A stretch of 64,000 bases of DNA, taken from Alentia gelatinosa. Taxonomy: Eukaryota; Annelida; Polychaeta; Phyllodocida; Polynoidae. This document shows, in pieces, positions 32,818 to 43,477 of the stretch (position 1 is its first letter; the number at the start of each line of letters is the position of its first letter). The stretch is taken from assembly GCA_950022655.1 (NCBI GenBank), contig OX465584.1:62064841-62128840 (forward strand), in the 5' to 3' direction. The notes under the pieces were generated by a model. The model made no database searches, was not told where the DNA came from, and worked only from the letters and a program-made list of their open reading frames with translations. Position numbers and translations under genes: made by a program.

Positions 32818-34686
32818 CTACAGGCTGGTGACGCAGGTTGGTCGCTGTACTCTCGGGTCTCGGCTCTGACGTTTGTCGGTGCAGCCTTGGCCCCTGCCTC
32901 CTCGGCCCCTCCCCCGCTTCTTTCCCCCAGGTGGGCCCGGGGGTGGGGGTTTGGGAAAATCTGTCTTCCCATCGGTCCCACTTTCCTCGTTGTCCGGTTT
33001 TACCACGGTAGAGGACGCCTTAGGGTTATTAAATGTTCCCCTGGCGGTGAATGGGTCGACGAGTTGGGAGTTGGGCGGGTCCCTTGTGGCCCGCCTGGCG
33101 ATTCGGTCAGAGAAGATGGCCTTCTCCTTCTTCCAATCGCGCTTCGCCGTTATGTCGGTATGTGCACGTGTGTCGGTGATCATGCGCCTGGCGGGCTCTC
33201 GGTCAATGCCTGAGCTTAGCATCATGCTGTAAATCATTCCGCTTACTTGCTCGCGGCGTGCCCTTTCCAGGTGCTGCTGCGCGCGTAGGGCTTCAGCCGC
33301 CATCTTGGTGATGCGTATAGCTGAGTCCCTGCATTCTGCTACGATACGGTCCCTTACGTCGGGGGTTATGTAGGCTGGGATGGGGGCGAGGCCCGCAGTC
33401 CAAGGTTCTACATGTTTCAGCTCGGTACATGACTCGTAGAAGACAGCCTTTGCTTCCGTCTTATGATACCTGCTATTAACCTCCCTGAGGTCGCGCCAGG
33501 CCAGGTGGGCGATCTTGGGTAGCATCTCATCGATTGCCTGTGAGGAAGAGACAAAATTTGGGTCATTAGTGATGTCTAGATTATCAGGCAACAGGGTTGA
33601 AAGATCAACATCGTCTACTTTAATGAAGTTGGTAAATTGATGTTCATTGTAAACATATTCATTGCCCCGGATATGGGGAGTGTTATAATACACCTTCCTA
33701 TCTGGGTGGGAACTCTTATTTGGGGTGTTTTTTTAAACTGGCCCCAGTTTGGTTCTGCCTACACCTTGTATCTCAGCATTCATCTACTTCTGAGTGTGTG
33801 TCGGTTCATGACTCTCGATGTTCATCGACTTTCGAGATTCAACCTGGGTGACAAGCTGGATGTTGTCGGAAGGTTCGTGTGAACTGTCCCGGCTGCATTC
33901 AGTGTCCAAACTCCACAGTAATTCCAGTGTGGAGTCACTGTGGATTTTGTTATTGGCACTTCCATGGGTATGCAATATACCCATAGATGTGTCCGGTTTG
34001 TCGGTAACTTGTTGTTCGTTGGGGTCCAAACTGGGGGCTGTGTGCAATACACGGGCCTTCAAAATAGTGTGCTGTGCACTATTGTTGACCATGTGCGCTG
34101 TGCACTGGTGCTTGCGAGTGGGACAGGTGCTACTGCTTCCTGTCTTAGTCGCGCCTCTACTGAGTACTGTACTAGTATTGGCTGTAAAGAAGTCACTGAT
34201 AAGTGACCATCTGAATCCCGTACGTGTACCCTCTCTATTATGGCATATAGTGGGTGCGCGACGGCTGCCCCCTCGGGCGCCGTCTCCTACTGCTTTGTCA
34301 CCCCTGACAATCTTGGGCTGTCCGGGTGGAAGGCAGTTAGTGTGAGAACTATGGCGGTGAATCGGTTTACTGGAGACGGCCGCCGTATGGAGCGGGTCTC
34401 TAGCGTGCGTACTGACATTGCAAGACAAACGGACACAGTGTTGAGCTTTGCTTACCTCATCGCCTGTCGGGGGACGGTCCACAGTGCCCTGCTCGCAGCA
34501 TACACCGTAGTCACTGACCGGGTCATTCGGCAAAGTATTGTTCGCCGGCAGGCCGATGTCATCGTCCGTCCGTTTGCGCTTGTTGAAGGTCAAGATGAAA
34601 CTCCCACTGGCGCTGGGGGTAGTCTCAAGATCACTGCTGGCGTCACTCGCTCTCCTGCGGCGGGGAGCCCTTTGCGGAGTGTGCAC
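32818..34686 (-). pseudogene. ORF1 of Penelope-like element 1
   Basis: One frame from 34686 to 32818, broken by two in-frame stops (33784-33786 and about 33733). The N-terminal half is Ser/Thr/Pro-rich and low in structure (starts MHTPQRAPRRRRAS). The C-terminal half has an alpha-helical domain containing LKHVEPWTAGLAPIPAYI and ends in a basic tail GGKKRGRGRGGRGQ that suits RNA binding. The same layout and the HxEPWxAG block occur in ORF1 of the second element (41801-43393), which supports a real conserved protein. Family unknown to me; role as an RNA-binding accessory protein is inferred. Confidence 0.6.
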
Positions 34687-34800
34687 ATTCTTGGCGGGGT
34701 GGTGGTCGTAGCTTGGTTGGCCATCGGGTCTCTAACAGTAGTCCTAAGGTCGGTGTACTGTGTAGAGCGTGTATGGAGTGTACAGGTAGGTACTGAGTAG

Positions 34801-35353
34801 TAATAAATGTCGACGTGATCGCTTCAGCGACTGCTGGTATGTGACTAGACTCTCTTCCCTGTTAGGTTCAGACTGAGGAAAAAATGTTAATGTCTGTTGT
34901 CAACCCTTTCCTTATTGGTTGTGTGGAGTCACATGGGTCCAATCCTGCATTCTTATTGGTCAAGACCGAGACAAAGAGAGGCGGGAAAGCTTCTGATCCA
35001 ATCAGAAGGTGCCTCTTTTCTGTCTTAGGCTTGAGGTAGCTGGTTCTTGGTGTCTTAGCACTGAATCCAGTCACCTGGTTGCCATTCTGGTGGTTCTGTT
35101 GTTTTCCACTAGATGGCATGACAGTGATTTTCTTTCACTTTTGTATACCAGGTGGAAGTTTTGTCCTATAAAGTGTGTAATTCTACTGACTTTATCATAC
35201 CAGCAGTTTCGATTATTGTTAATCTCATTCAGGCTATGATTGGCTGATCAATGTCGTCTTTGTTTGTTCGGTTACAGAGGCAGTGGTTGGGACCACACCA
35301 TACCTATGGTGTGTTTCTTTGACATTAGTGTAGTCTAGTCACATCATTTGTCA
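34801..35353 (-). repeat. Pseudo-LTR of Penelope-like element 1 (upstream copy)
   Basis: Matches 29862-30369. It ends at TTTGTCA (35353); the next bases, TCCTATCAAG, are the leader shared by all transporter copies. Because it reads toward the element on the minus strand, any promoter in it would face away from the transporter unless bidirectional. Confidence 0.8.
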
Positions 35354-35363
35354 TCCTATCAAG

Positions 35364-36389
35364 ATGATGTTTGGAAGGAAGGCCCTCCATGGCTATGGCT
35401 TTATAGCTATCATCAGTGTCTTCTTGGTCAGTTCAAGTACTGCTGTGCAACTTCTTCAGAGGGAAGTCCCTGACTTCGAATTGAGCCTCTTCAGGTACCT
35501 TGGTGGAATGATTCTGTCTGCAGCTTCCCTTTGCTTCTACAGCAAAGAAAACCTTGCAATATCAAAGGAGCAATATCCCTATATTCTTTTAATGTCTATA
35601 TCTACTTTGGGATTCAATATTTTCTTCTTTTATGCAAACTCTATTCTTCCACTGACCCATGTGGCAGGACTAACTCAAGCCTCTCGATGCATATCAATCT
35701 GCATTGCCTCAAAAATATTTCTGAAGGAAAAGCAAAAGAGTATAACTATTCTTTCCATCTTCGGAGGTTCACTTGGGAGTTTGTTTCTAGTACAGCCTTG
35801 GCTTGACTTTACGATTGGATTTACACCAGGATTTCTTGAACTGTATACCGGATCTATGAACATGTCAAATGACTTGAGTAATGTAACAGTTAATCATACC
35901 ATTCAAGTGGTATTCTCAAATTATCCTTGGCTTTTACCAAGTGGTTACCTAGCAGTGTTTATTGCTGCCATTTCTGATACTCCATATTTCTTGTCTGCAG
36001 GTGTTTATCTGAAGAATGTGAATCCTGCATTATTAATGTTTCTTACATCTACATTGTGTGTACCATCCAGTCTGGTGCTTTCAATGTATTTAGAGCAACT
36101 TGTTTTGGTCACAAATCCATATTCTATCATGTTGGTGTCAATTCATGTGTTCTGCATTGCAGTAGCAATTCTTGCAGAAGTGAAGGCTTGTCAACTGATC
36201 AATCCAACACAAGTGACCATATCTCAAAGTCTTTTAACCATAGGGAATCTATTGCCTCAGTACACCATACTAAGTGCACATTTGTATGGAAGAAGGAATG
36301 CTTTAGAAGTAATTGGCTGCATTATCCTGACTGCATCAGTGTGTTTGAATGGGCTTGTATCCACAGATAATGAAACACATTTAGGGTGA
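35364..36389 (+). CDS. EamA/DMT-superfamily transporter, SLC35G-like, copy 2
   Basis: 341 residues, the same length as copy 1 with no indels, and about 50 amino-acid differences by eye. Those changes are spread along the protein and many are conservative (FIAAISDTPYFLS against LLAAIAGIPYMLS). The start MMFGRKALHGYG aligns with copy 1. Same membrane layout: two EamA-like halves, with the sequon-bearing loop (NMS, NVT, NHT) between. Only 10 bases of the common leader precede the ATG; upstream is the pseudo-LTR, so the native promoter or 5' exon has been replaced or separated. Homology with copy 1 continues about 80 bases past the stop. The intact frame suggests constraint or recency. Confidence 0.75.
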   Translation: MMFGRKALHGYGFIAIISVFLVSSSTAVQLLQREVPDFELSLFRYLGGMILSAASLCFYSKENLAISKEQYPYILLMSISTLGFNIFFFYANSILPLTHVAGLTQASRCISICIASKIFLKEKQKSITILSIFGGSLGSLFLVQPWLDFTIGFTPGFLELYTGSMNMSNDLSNVTVNHTIQVVFSNYPWLLPSGYLAVFIAAISDTPYFLSAGVYLKNVNPALLMFLTSTLCVPSSLVLSMYLEQLVLVTNPYSIMLVSIHVFCIAVAILAEVKACQLINPTQVTISQSLLTIGNLLPQYTILSAHLYGRRNALEVIGCIILTASVCLNGLVSTDNETHLG

Positions 36390-37045
36390 CCAGGACATTA
36401 GTAAACCCTCCCTCCCCCACCTACCTATAAAAGAAGGGAGCGACACTGGTTTAGGAATATAGAGCTAATTACACAGGTATAGCAAATACATTTGGTAGTA
36501 AATTTACTTTGAATGGATTTTAATGATAAAGAGGTTAGATTATTTTATGATATCATAAAATAATAAAAAAGCATAGTGACACCAGAAATATAGAATAGGA
36601 TCAAATTTGATTATGAAAAAAGGGATCTGGTGAGTGGGGAGAATATATCAGGAAAGATTATTTGTGTTGTATAGGTATAGGTGTAGTTATTTCAGAGAAG
36701 AAGTTAGAAGTTAACACTGTGTGAAAACCACCAGTGTATTCATTTATATGCCATTGTGTAAGTGCATGTATCGGCTGTAAATTGACTTGTTTTCATATAT
36801 ATACGTCTATATTTCACGCCAGTGTAAGAGGCGTATACAAGACTGTTTCCTTTTGTATATGGTAGTGTCTTGGCTGTACTTAACTCAAGGCGTATATGAG
36901 GAAAAATATCCTGTGTGTCACATACACACTAGGCGCATATATATTTACCCAGAAAGACCAGCCGCCCCCCTGCCTCCCGCCCGTTTGTGTTGGTAGAATT
37001 ATAGGTGGTCAATGGGAAAGTAATGCTAACACAACCTTGATGATA
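36390..37045. other. Intergenic with TATACGCC-type fragment
   Basis: 36740-36960 carries ATATATACGTCTATATTTCAC, GACTGTTTCCTTTTGTATAT and GGCGCATATATA, relatives of the 139 bp satellite at 19751. No gene seen. Confidence 0.45.
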
Positions 37046-37651
37046 TTTGATCAAATCTTTTTCTTTCTACGGGATTTTGGGTTGCGGCGTCAACGCCCAC
37101 CCTTCCCGTTGTCGGAAGAAAATCGAGAAAGGACGGACACCAAAAAATACACAGCTAAATTAACCTGTGTGAAAAACATGGCTTCGGCAAAAGCCTGACG
37201 AGATATCCTTATTGAAACTACTGAGCGCGGCTCTCCCAACAGGGGGCAGCCGGCAGTCACATTCACAACAATGAGACAATTATGGAACCAGCCCCACAAC
37301 AGAACAGCCCGACAGGCAGTACTGTGGAGTTTGCAATGGCAGGAGACCAGTCTCCGGCCGTCGACACTAGATGTCAGGTCGAATCCCACTGGTACCTGAC
37401 AGTGACAGTGCGAAAAAACTCACAAACAAACACATAAACCCCTTTGCTATTGGTCAAACCGACACTCCCGCCATCATGGGCAGACGTCAAACCAATAGGC
37501 ACAAGGGTCAGGGGTCAAATACACATGTAAACCAACCAACATCAAGGTTCCATAACATGGTGATGCCTCCAGCCGCCACGGCGGGGAATCAAAGCCATCG
37601 ATCAGATCACTCACTCAGTAGTCGCTGCCGAAGCCAAGTCCACCTACCTTG
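37046..37651. mobile_element. 606 bp insertion with exact 15 bp target duplication
   Basis: ACAACCTTGATGATA lies at 37031-37045 and 37652-37666. The insert has a relatively high GC content, contains CTATTGGTCAAACCG and CAAACCAATAGGC (inverted), and lacks a tail or terminal repeats. The 93-residue ORF at 37371 has no family signature. Duplication length suggests a retroposed unit; composition recalls the Penelope pseudo-LTRs, but I could not align it. Confidence 0.6.
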
Positions 37652-37666
37652 ACAACCTTGATGATA

Positions 37667-38345
37667 CATGGTTCGCTTTATATCTAGGAATTATTAGATC
37701 AGTTGTTTATTTCTTGAGAGGCTAAGTGATAAGGAATGTAGAATTTACATTGGATGAAGGTCTCCTTTTGTCTGAAGTGCACTAGTGGTTGGTGTTGTAA
37801 CAGACTTGCTAATGCTCAGAGACTGTGAGATTATAGGGGTCCAAAAGGAATCACCCTGCCTCAGTCTCCCCTATCTACTAGGAACAAATGGTATTTTGAT
37901 GAATGAGAGTGAAATCATAAAAAGAGTAACAGTTGAAATGCTTGGGGTTTATCCATTCATGATCATTTTCTGTAGCCCACTTGGCAGCCAGCTACTTCTA
38001 CAAATGCCTGAGGCTATAAATATGACAAGCACCAGTGGATCAATAAGGTACTTCAGTCTGTAGTCATTGGTTATGGTCCAATGGCACACTGCCACACTGC
38101 CACACTCCTTTTGATTATGCTCTGATCCTCAATACATGATTTCCCATTCAGCACACCTAGTTGTCTTTCTTTTAGGTCTTTATTATCCTGGAGTTTACAG
38201 TAAGGCTACAAGGCTGCCTATCTTCCACTGGCTCCAGCTCAAGGTTCTTATAGCCATGTTGTCCAGACTTATGTATTTACAATCATGGCTTAGATCATAT
38301 TAATAGAATGCATATGGTATCACATCAAAGAACTAGGAACATCAC
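37667..38345. other. Intergenic; one unsupported 92-residue frame
   Basis: The frame at 37785-38063 has no recognisable domain and no supporting context. Nothing else seen. Confidence 0.3.
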
Positions 38346-41100
38346 TACAAATTCTTTTTTCTTTTTTTCATAAATTTCTTTATTGAGATCCTTGATATTA
38401 CAATTTTCCTTACGTCATGTACAAAATGTTCTCAACAAAGAGGCATACGACCTTAACCCACACAGGGGGCTGGTTTCCTGGTCATGTCATCCCAAATAGA
38501 AGATACATTCATTTTTCATTTCGATGGTGCCATGAAGCCATGGAAAACTAAATATTGATTTATATACCTTATTTGACATAGGCTATTCATTACTCGACTT
38601 ATACATTTTTTAACACTTTTCATAGTTTCCAGATTTCTTCTTTCATAATTGTTTTGGTGAGTATCTTAAAAATTTTTTATATCTTCTGTGGATCGCACCA
38701 AGGGTGTTTGGTAATTCCAGATTGTTCCCCCATGGTAGTGAATAGAGTTCATAAACGAATTTGAGTTCGGTTTTGCCACATATAAAACAGGACCTTCAAA
38801 CATTCTTGTCGGCCTTACAGGGTTTGTTAGATTTTCGGCCCTTTGAGCCTGTTTGAACATGAAATTTAACAGGTGAGCTCTACGTCTGTGTTTGAGCATG
38901 GGTGTTTCAGCTAATTTATGAAAGGCACTTTTAAACACAGGTGCAGGCACTTGTTCTGCAGAATTTGCAATTTGTCAAGGTATTTTTCTGCACAATTATC
39001 AAACACTTTTGACATAGAAATGATTGAAGTAAGGTCGTTTATATAAAGTAAAAATAAAAGGGGGCCTAAAATGGAGCCCTGGGGACACCGTTTACTATTT
39101 TTTCAGGTTGAGATAAAAAGGAGTTTGCTTAGACTTTTTGGGTCCATTCTTGTAGATAATTTGTAAACCACTTTAAACACTTGTCTTTAAAACCATATAC
39201 TTCTAATTTAGATAATAAGATGGGTGATTAACAGTATCAAATGCCTTCATTAGGTCAATATATATGGCGATGGTGTCTTTACCTATGTTTTTATTCAGTA
39301 AGATATCGTCAGTTAGGGTGGCTATTGGATCTATAGTGGAGCTGCCCTTCCTAAAACCGTATTGTTTTTTGTTTAAAATGTTATTTTCTTCGATAAATAT
39401 AAGAGAATGATGTTGAACAATTTTTTCCATTAACTTACTAATGATGGGTAGTAATGAAAAGGGACGGAGATTGCTTACTTGGGATGAGTCGCCACCGTTG
39501 GGATTGGGATTACCATTGAAGTCTTCCATTCGATTGGTATTTTTGCAGTATTGAAAATGTTATTAAATAAGTTTGCATATATATTGGGAATATATTGTAC
39601 CGAGTCAATAAAAACCTTTGATGTGATACCGTGTAGCATTGATTGTTTGTTCTTTTTTAACTACTTTGATAGTTTAATAACTTCGTCCGCATTAGTTATC
39701 AAGTTTACCTAAGTTTTTTCATTAGGATCATCGTAGTACTTCCAAGGCACATGCATTTTAGAGGCTAATTTGTCACCTATATTTATAAAAAACTTATTGA
39801 TATACTCTGGTGTAGCTTCGTCATCAATATACTCCTGGTTATCGTTTTTTAGTTTAATTTTGTCTGGATCCGATGAGGTATCAGTCCCTGGCAAAATTTG
39901 GTTGACTTTCCGCCAGAATTTTGGAGTATCATTTTTGTCTACTTCAAGATAATTTAGGATATAGTTTTGTCTGGCTGATTTAACTAATTTGTTTGTATCA
40001 TTACATATTTTTCTCGCATTAGCCCAGTCAGTTGCCATGCCTGACTTCTTTGCCTTCTTCAAAGCCTTGTCTTTGTCTCGAATCAACCCTAGTAGGTTAG
40101 CCGTGATCCACGGTTGGTTTGACTCTTTGACAGAAAAATGTCTAAATTTACAGTTTTTATCCAAAAAGGTTATAATTGCCTGTTTTAGTAGAGTCCACTT
40201 GTACTCACTATCATTTGACCCCAAAAATTGTGTCCATTCATAATGCAGTAGAAACTCTTTAAATTTATTTGGATCATAGTTACGGTAGGATCTACCATAA
40301 ATTTGTTTACGATTCGTCTTTAGTTGTGAGGATTTTTTAATAGCAAAGATCATCTGGTGGTCACTTAGGGCTTGCTGCAATACACCTGTTTTCTTATAGT
40401 CTTGACCATTAGCAATGATTAAATCAATAGTCGAGCTATTGTCAGAATATCTAGTATAATCTCGGATATGTTGTTTAAAGCCCATTCATTCCATATCGGT
40501 AATTAACTCAATGCAATCATGCGAGGCCACGTTGGATATATTTATGTTGAAATCCCCTAGTATTATGATATCATCAATATTGTCTTCTTGTAAAACTTGT
40601 ATTGTATCGGTCAACTGTCTGATGAATTCATGTACAATGCTCTTATTTGGTCTGTAGATATTAATGACAGCCAGTTTTTTAACAAATGGTCTTTCAATTA
40701 AACTGACTTGTAATTCTAAACATTTGTTACTGGCATTCAAGAATTTGTATTTGTTACAATCATGTGGCATTATTGATTTAATAAAAGTACACGTACCCCC
40801 ACCGGTTTTGGGTTTCACATCATTTGGATTTTCTTTCCAGCGCCTATCATTTCTATAACTTGTATAATTATCTAGCTGGTAAGAATCTAGTGCATCGTTG
40901 TCATTTAACCATAATTCTGAGATAGTAATAATATCCCATTTCTTTACTTGCGCTTCTATGATAAGATTTTCAAAATTTGATTTAAGACTTCTAGTGTTCG
41001 AGTGGATTATCGATAACCCTTTTTGTTCAGAAATCTGGTTACCATCATACATCAAAGTCATATTATTAAAATAGGTCTTGAATACACATCAATAGGGTAT
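38346..41100 (-). mobile_element. LINE (CR1/L2-like) relic with internal deletion
   Basis: A T-rich run at 38346-38390 (TTTTTTTCATAAATTTCTTT) is the complement of an A-rich 3' end. The coding pieces on the minus strand run 5' to 3' from 41061 to 38666. The 5' end is near 41100. It is about 2.75 kb, shorter than a whole element because the middle of the RT is gone. Confidence 0.7.
38666..41061 (-). pseudogene. LINE endonuclease-RT lacking the YADD region
   Basis: Pieces: 41061-40486 (endonuclease: HSNTRSL, ITISELWL, ILGDFNINI); 40485-39709, directly continuing after a stop (SSTIDLIIANGQ, SDHQMIFAI, then the linker with QPWITANLLGLIRDKD); 39529-39203 (RT: NLRPFSLLPIISKLMEKIV, QYGFRKGSSTIDPIA, YIDLMKAFDTVNH). 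Next, 39100-38950 gives GAPGLHFRP-region sequence in shifted frames that corresponds to the palm up to LLFLLYIND, then jumps to KYLDKLQILQNK, which belongs beyond the YADD motif. 38950-38666 holds the C-terminal helix region (RAHLLNFMFKQAQ). The catalytic YADD is therefore deleted. Definitely inactive. Confidence 0.8.
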
Positions 41101-41380
41101 ATAATCACATGAAAATAAATAGTCCTGATATAAAGAGTGTTCTCCATCTTAGGCATGGTCACCAAAGCACAGCAAAAGGCTAGCGCATTAGACTTTGTTT
41201 AGAATTATCCAATGTTGAAACCAGCCAATGCACTTGGCTTACCTTTCTTAATTTCTAAATAGGTCATTTAGGCGACATATAATAGAGAATTACTTACCAC
41301 TCTAACATAGGTAATTAATTACTGAAGTGCCATAATGAAGTACATGAAAACAAAGGTTTCTTACACACAACACAAGCACT

Positions 41381-41537
41381 GGGACCTGTTTCATTAGTTT
41401 TGTGACATGTCTGTGACACCATACAGACATTGGGGTTGTCTAGTTTCGTGACAACACAAGTAGCTGCCCTTAGGAAAAGACAGACCTCAGACATAAGAAT
41501 TAGACGAATCTACACATCATGGACCTATTTCACTAGT
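41381..41537. mobile_element. Truncated CTGTTTCACTAGTTT MITE
   Basis: GGGACCTGTTTCATTAGTTT through to ACCTATTTCACTAGTT matches the inner part of the element at 17621-17927 on the opposite strand. It ends at the first base of the Penelope-like element's pseudo-LTR, so that insertion or a rearrangement cut it. Confidence 0.6.
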
Positions 41538-41780
41538 TATGACCGGCCCCTGTACACACAGAGCGGCGTCAGCGAACGCAGCCGACCGCATAACGTCACA
41601 GACGTTGTCACGCGTGAGTGGGGAAAAGCGTCATTAGCAACCAATGAACGTCGAGTAAACACATACGCTCGACCAATGGGAAGAGACGGCGGATTCGCGA
41701 ACCTGACCGGGTTTAAACGCTCAGGCTGGCAGTTGTGGTTGTGTTACCATAGGGTCACATACTCCGTCTTCCACACATTG
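41538..41780 (+). repeat. Pseudo-LTR of Penelope-like element 2 (5' copy)
   Basis: 243 bp, from TATGACCGGCCCCTGTACAC to CGTCTTCCACACATTG, repeated at 45246-45488 with only a handful of differences. ORF1 starts 21 bases after it. It has no similarity I can see to the pseudo-LTRs of element 1 apart from composition. Confidence 0.85.
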
Positions 41781-41800
41781 ATTTAACTCAACATACCGGC

Positions 41801-43393
41801 ATGTCCAACGAACGTGCAAGCAGTGCGGCTAAGATAGGTTCTGTCTGGGCTGACATTGCAGTACAACAAAACCACGAAGAGAGCGAAAGTATGGATACTT
41901 CGGCTCCGCCGTGTGTACAGAACGAAGCATGCGGTGTGTCCGTAGACACTCCGATGCTCGAACTCCCGAAGGCGTCCAATGCCGCCACGGGAGACGACCG
42001 CGGCCGTGCCGTCAACACCCCGGTGGACCCGCGGACTCCGGCCGTCAACCCCCACTGCGCTCGCCCGGGCACCAGCCGAGGCAATGACGGCGACAACCCG
42101 TTCGGCGGGCCGTTGCCCCCCGTGGCGACGGGAACCGCACCAACGGGCCCCACAGGCGAACAGGTAAATGCTGCTATTTCCTCTTCACTGCCATTCAAAT
42201 CACGGCCGTTACGACAGTGTAAAATAGCTGATTTCTGCAGCCTTAGTCGTAACACTGTGAAGTTACAGACATCTGACAGTGCGAGTGACAGCACCACACG
42301 CATTCTCAGTCAGTCTGAACCCGGACCCAGTCTAGTCCAGGGCGACACTGTAAGCATTACACACTCTAATGCATGTATTTTGAACACGCCACATAAGGGT
42401 GATAACTCTACACCCGGCACAAATAGTGACATAAACCTCACTATAGGTTCTGAAAGGCATGAGCCCACACCGAATGTTGTGAGCAAATGCAAACGCAAAC
42501 GTGATCCCTCGGGAGGACGTGACAATACACTCAATATTCTCATAGACTTGTTGAATACGGATGAGGTACAACCCACCCCATCTAAAAAACGCTTTACGGG
42601 GCTAGGACCAGTATCAAAGTTAGTTTCTGAAACTACCCTCGTTTCTAAAAGCCCAGATCTAGAAGTGAGTCAGGAAACTGTCTCACAACTAGACAACAAT
42701 AAGTCGAACAGTTCCACCAACAAGGACAGTTCGCCTTGCACCAGTATAGGGAATACATGTAGCTATGATCACCATATGCTAAACACCCCTAACCCATTTG
42801 CAAACATGCACCCCCGTGGTATAGAAACTGACGATTGTTCTCTCTCTCTTCAGAGTATCGACAGCATGGTGCCCAATTCCGCGAAGGGTTTATGGAGAGC
42901 CGCCAAGTCTGAGGCAAATCGATGTGTGAAGGCACGTCTACACGCACAATGGTACGCCAGGGCTCAACAACTGTCCCACATAGAGCCTTGGTATGCGGGG
43001 ATCACCGAGCCCCCGCAATACCTTCGTGGCACCATGCTGATGACCGAAATCGAGAGAATTCGGGTAAAAGCAGCGAACGACATCATGGAGGCGACGAAAA
43101 ACTACCTCTACGATGCAAGCAGTGATGCCTATGATGCCTCAGAGGCGTATTATAATACGGTGAGGAGCTTGGTGTCCAACAACAAGCCAGCTGAGGAGAC
43201 GCTAAAGATTATGAAGATAATCCGAGAGCAGAACTCTAAGGCGAATGCCTACGAAAGTGATACCGATAAGGCTCGCCTGAAGGCCAGGATTGACACTATC
43301 GCAGAGAGACGCCCAGTTTCTCTTGATTTACAAGACCCGGCCACTGCCGCCAGAAACCAGGCAAAGCCCCAGAACGAAAAAGCCGGTTTTTAA
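41801..43393 (+). CDS. ORF1 of Penelope-like element 2
   Basis: 530 residues from an ATG (MSNERASSAAKIG). Residues 1 to about 350 are Ser/Thr/Pro-rich and probably disordered, with a basic patch KCKRKRDPSGG near 230. From about 365 a helical domain has LWRAAKSEANRCVKARLHAQ and LSHIEPWYAGITEPPQYLRG; the HIEPWYAG core matches element 1 ORF1. The frame stops at TAA 43391-43393, in a T-run (GGTTTTTAAG). Reading one base off continues into KPAAQTGQRGGRGKRRQGRN, the basic tail expected from element 1, so the stop is probably a frameshift. Likely an RNA-binding partner of the RT; function inferred. Confidence 0.65.
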   Translation: MSNERASSAAKIGSVWADIAVQQNHEESESMDTSAPPCVQNEACGVSVDTPMLELPKASNAATGDDRGRAVNTPVDPRTPAVNPHCARPGTSRGNDGDNPFGGPLPPVATGTAPTGPTGEQVNAAISSSLPFKSRPLRQCKIADFCSLSRNTVKLQTSDSASDSTTRILSQSEPGPSLVQGDTVSITHSNACILNTPHKGDNSTPGTNSDINLTIGSERHEPTPNVVSKCKRKRDPSGGRDNTLNILIDLLNTDEVQPTPSKKRFTGLGPVSKLVSETTLVSKSPDLEVSQETVSQLDNNKSNSSTNKDSSPCTSIGNTCSYDHHMLNTPNPFANMHPRGIETDDCSLSLQSIDSMVPNSAKGLWRAAKSEANRCVKARLHAQWYARAQQLSHIEPWYAGITEPPQYLRGTMLMTEIERIRVKAANDIMEATKNYLYDASSDAYDASEAYYNTVRSLVSNNKPAEETLKIMKIIREQNSKANAYESDTDKARLKARIDTIAERRPVSLDLQDPATAARNQAKPQNEKAGF

Positions 43394-43477
43394 GCCTGCA
43401 GCCCAAACCGGTCAACGGGGAGGGCGGGGAAAACGCCGCCAGGGCAGAAACCCTCCAATGACTCGGTACTAGAGTTA

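Larger units (their letters stand above)
30370..34800 (-). mobile_element. Penelope-like element 1, internal region
   Basis: Minus-strand order: ORF1 (34686-32818), reverse transcriptase (32620-31234), linker and GIY-YIG endonuclease (about 31200-30480). It is bounded by pseudo-LTRs on both sides. All ORFs are broken, so it is inactive. Its upstream pseudo-LTR ends 10 bases before the start codon of transporter copy 2. Confidence 0.85.

Noticed and set aside
34240..34800. 186-residue plus-strand ORF opposite the Penelope ORF1
   Set aside because: Antisense shadow; no family signature, and ORF1 on the minus strand has a homologue in element 2.
37785..38063. 92-residue ORF between transporter copy 2 and the LINE relic
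   Set aside because: No domain, no promoter or splice context that I can support; left as unassigned intergenic sequence.
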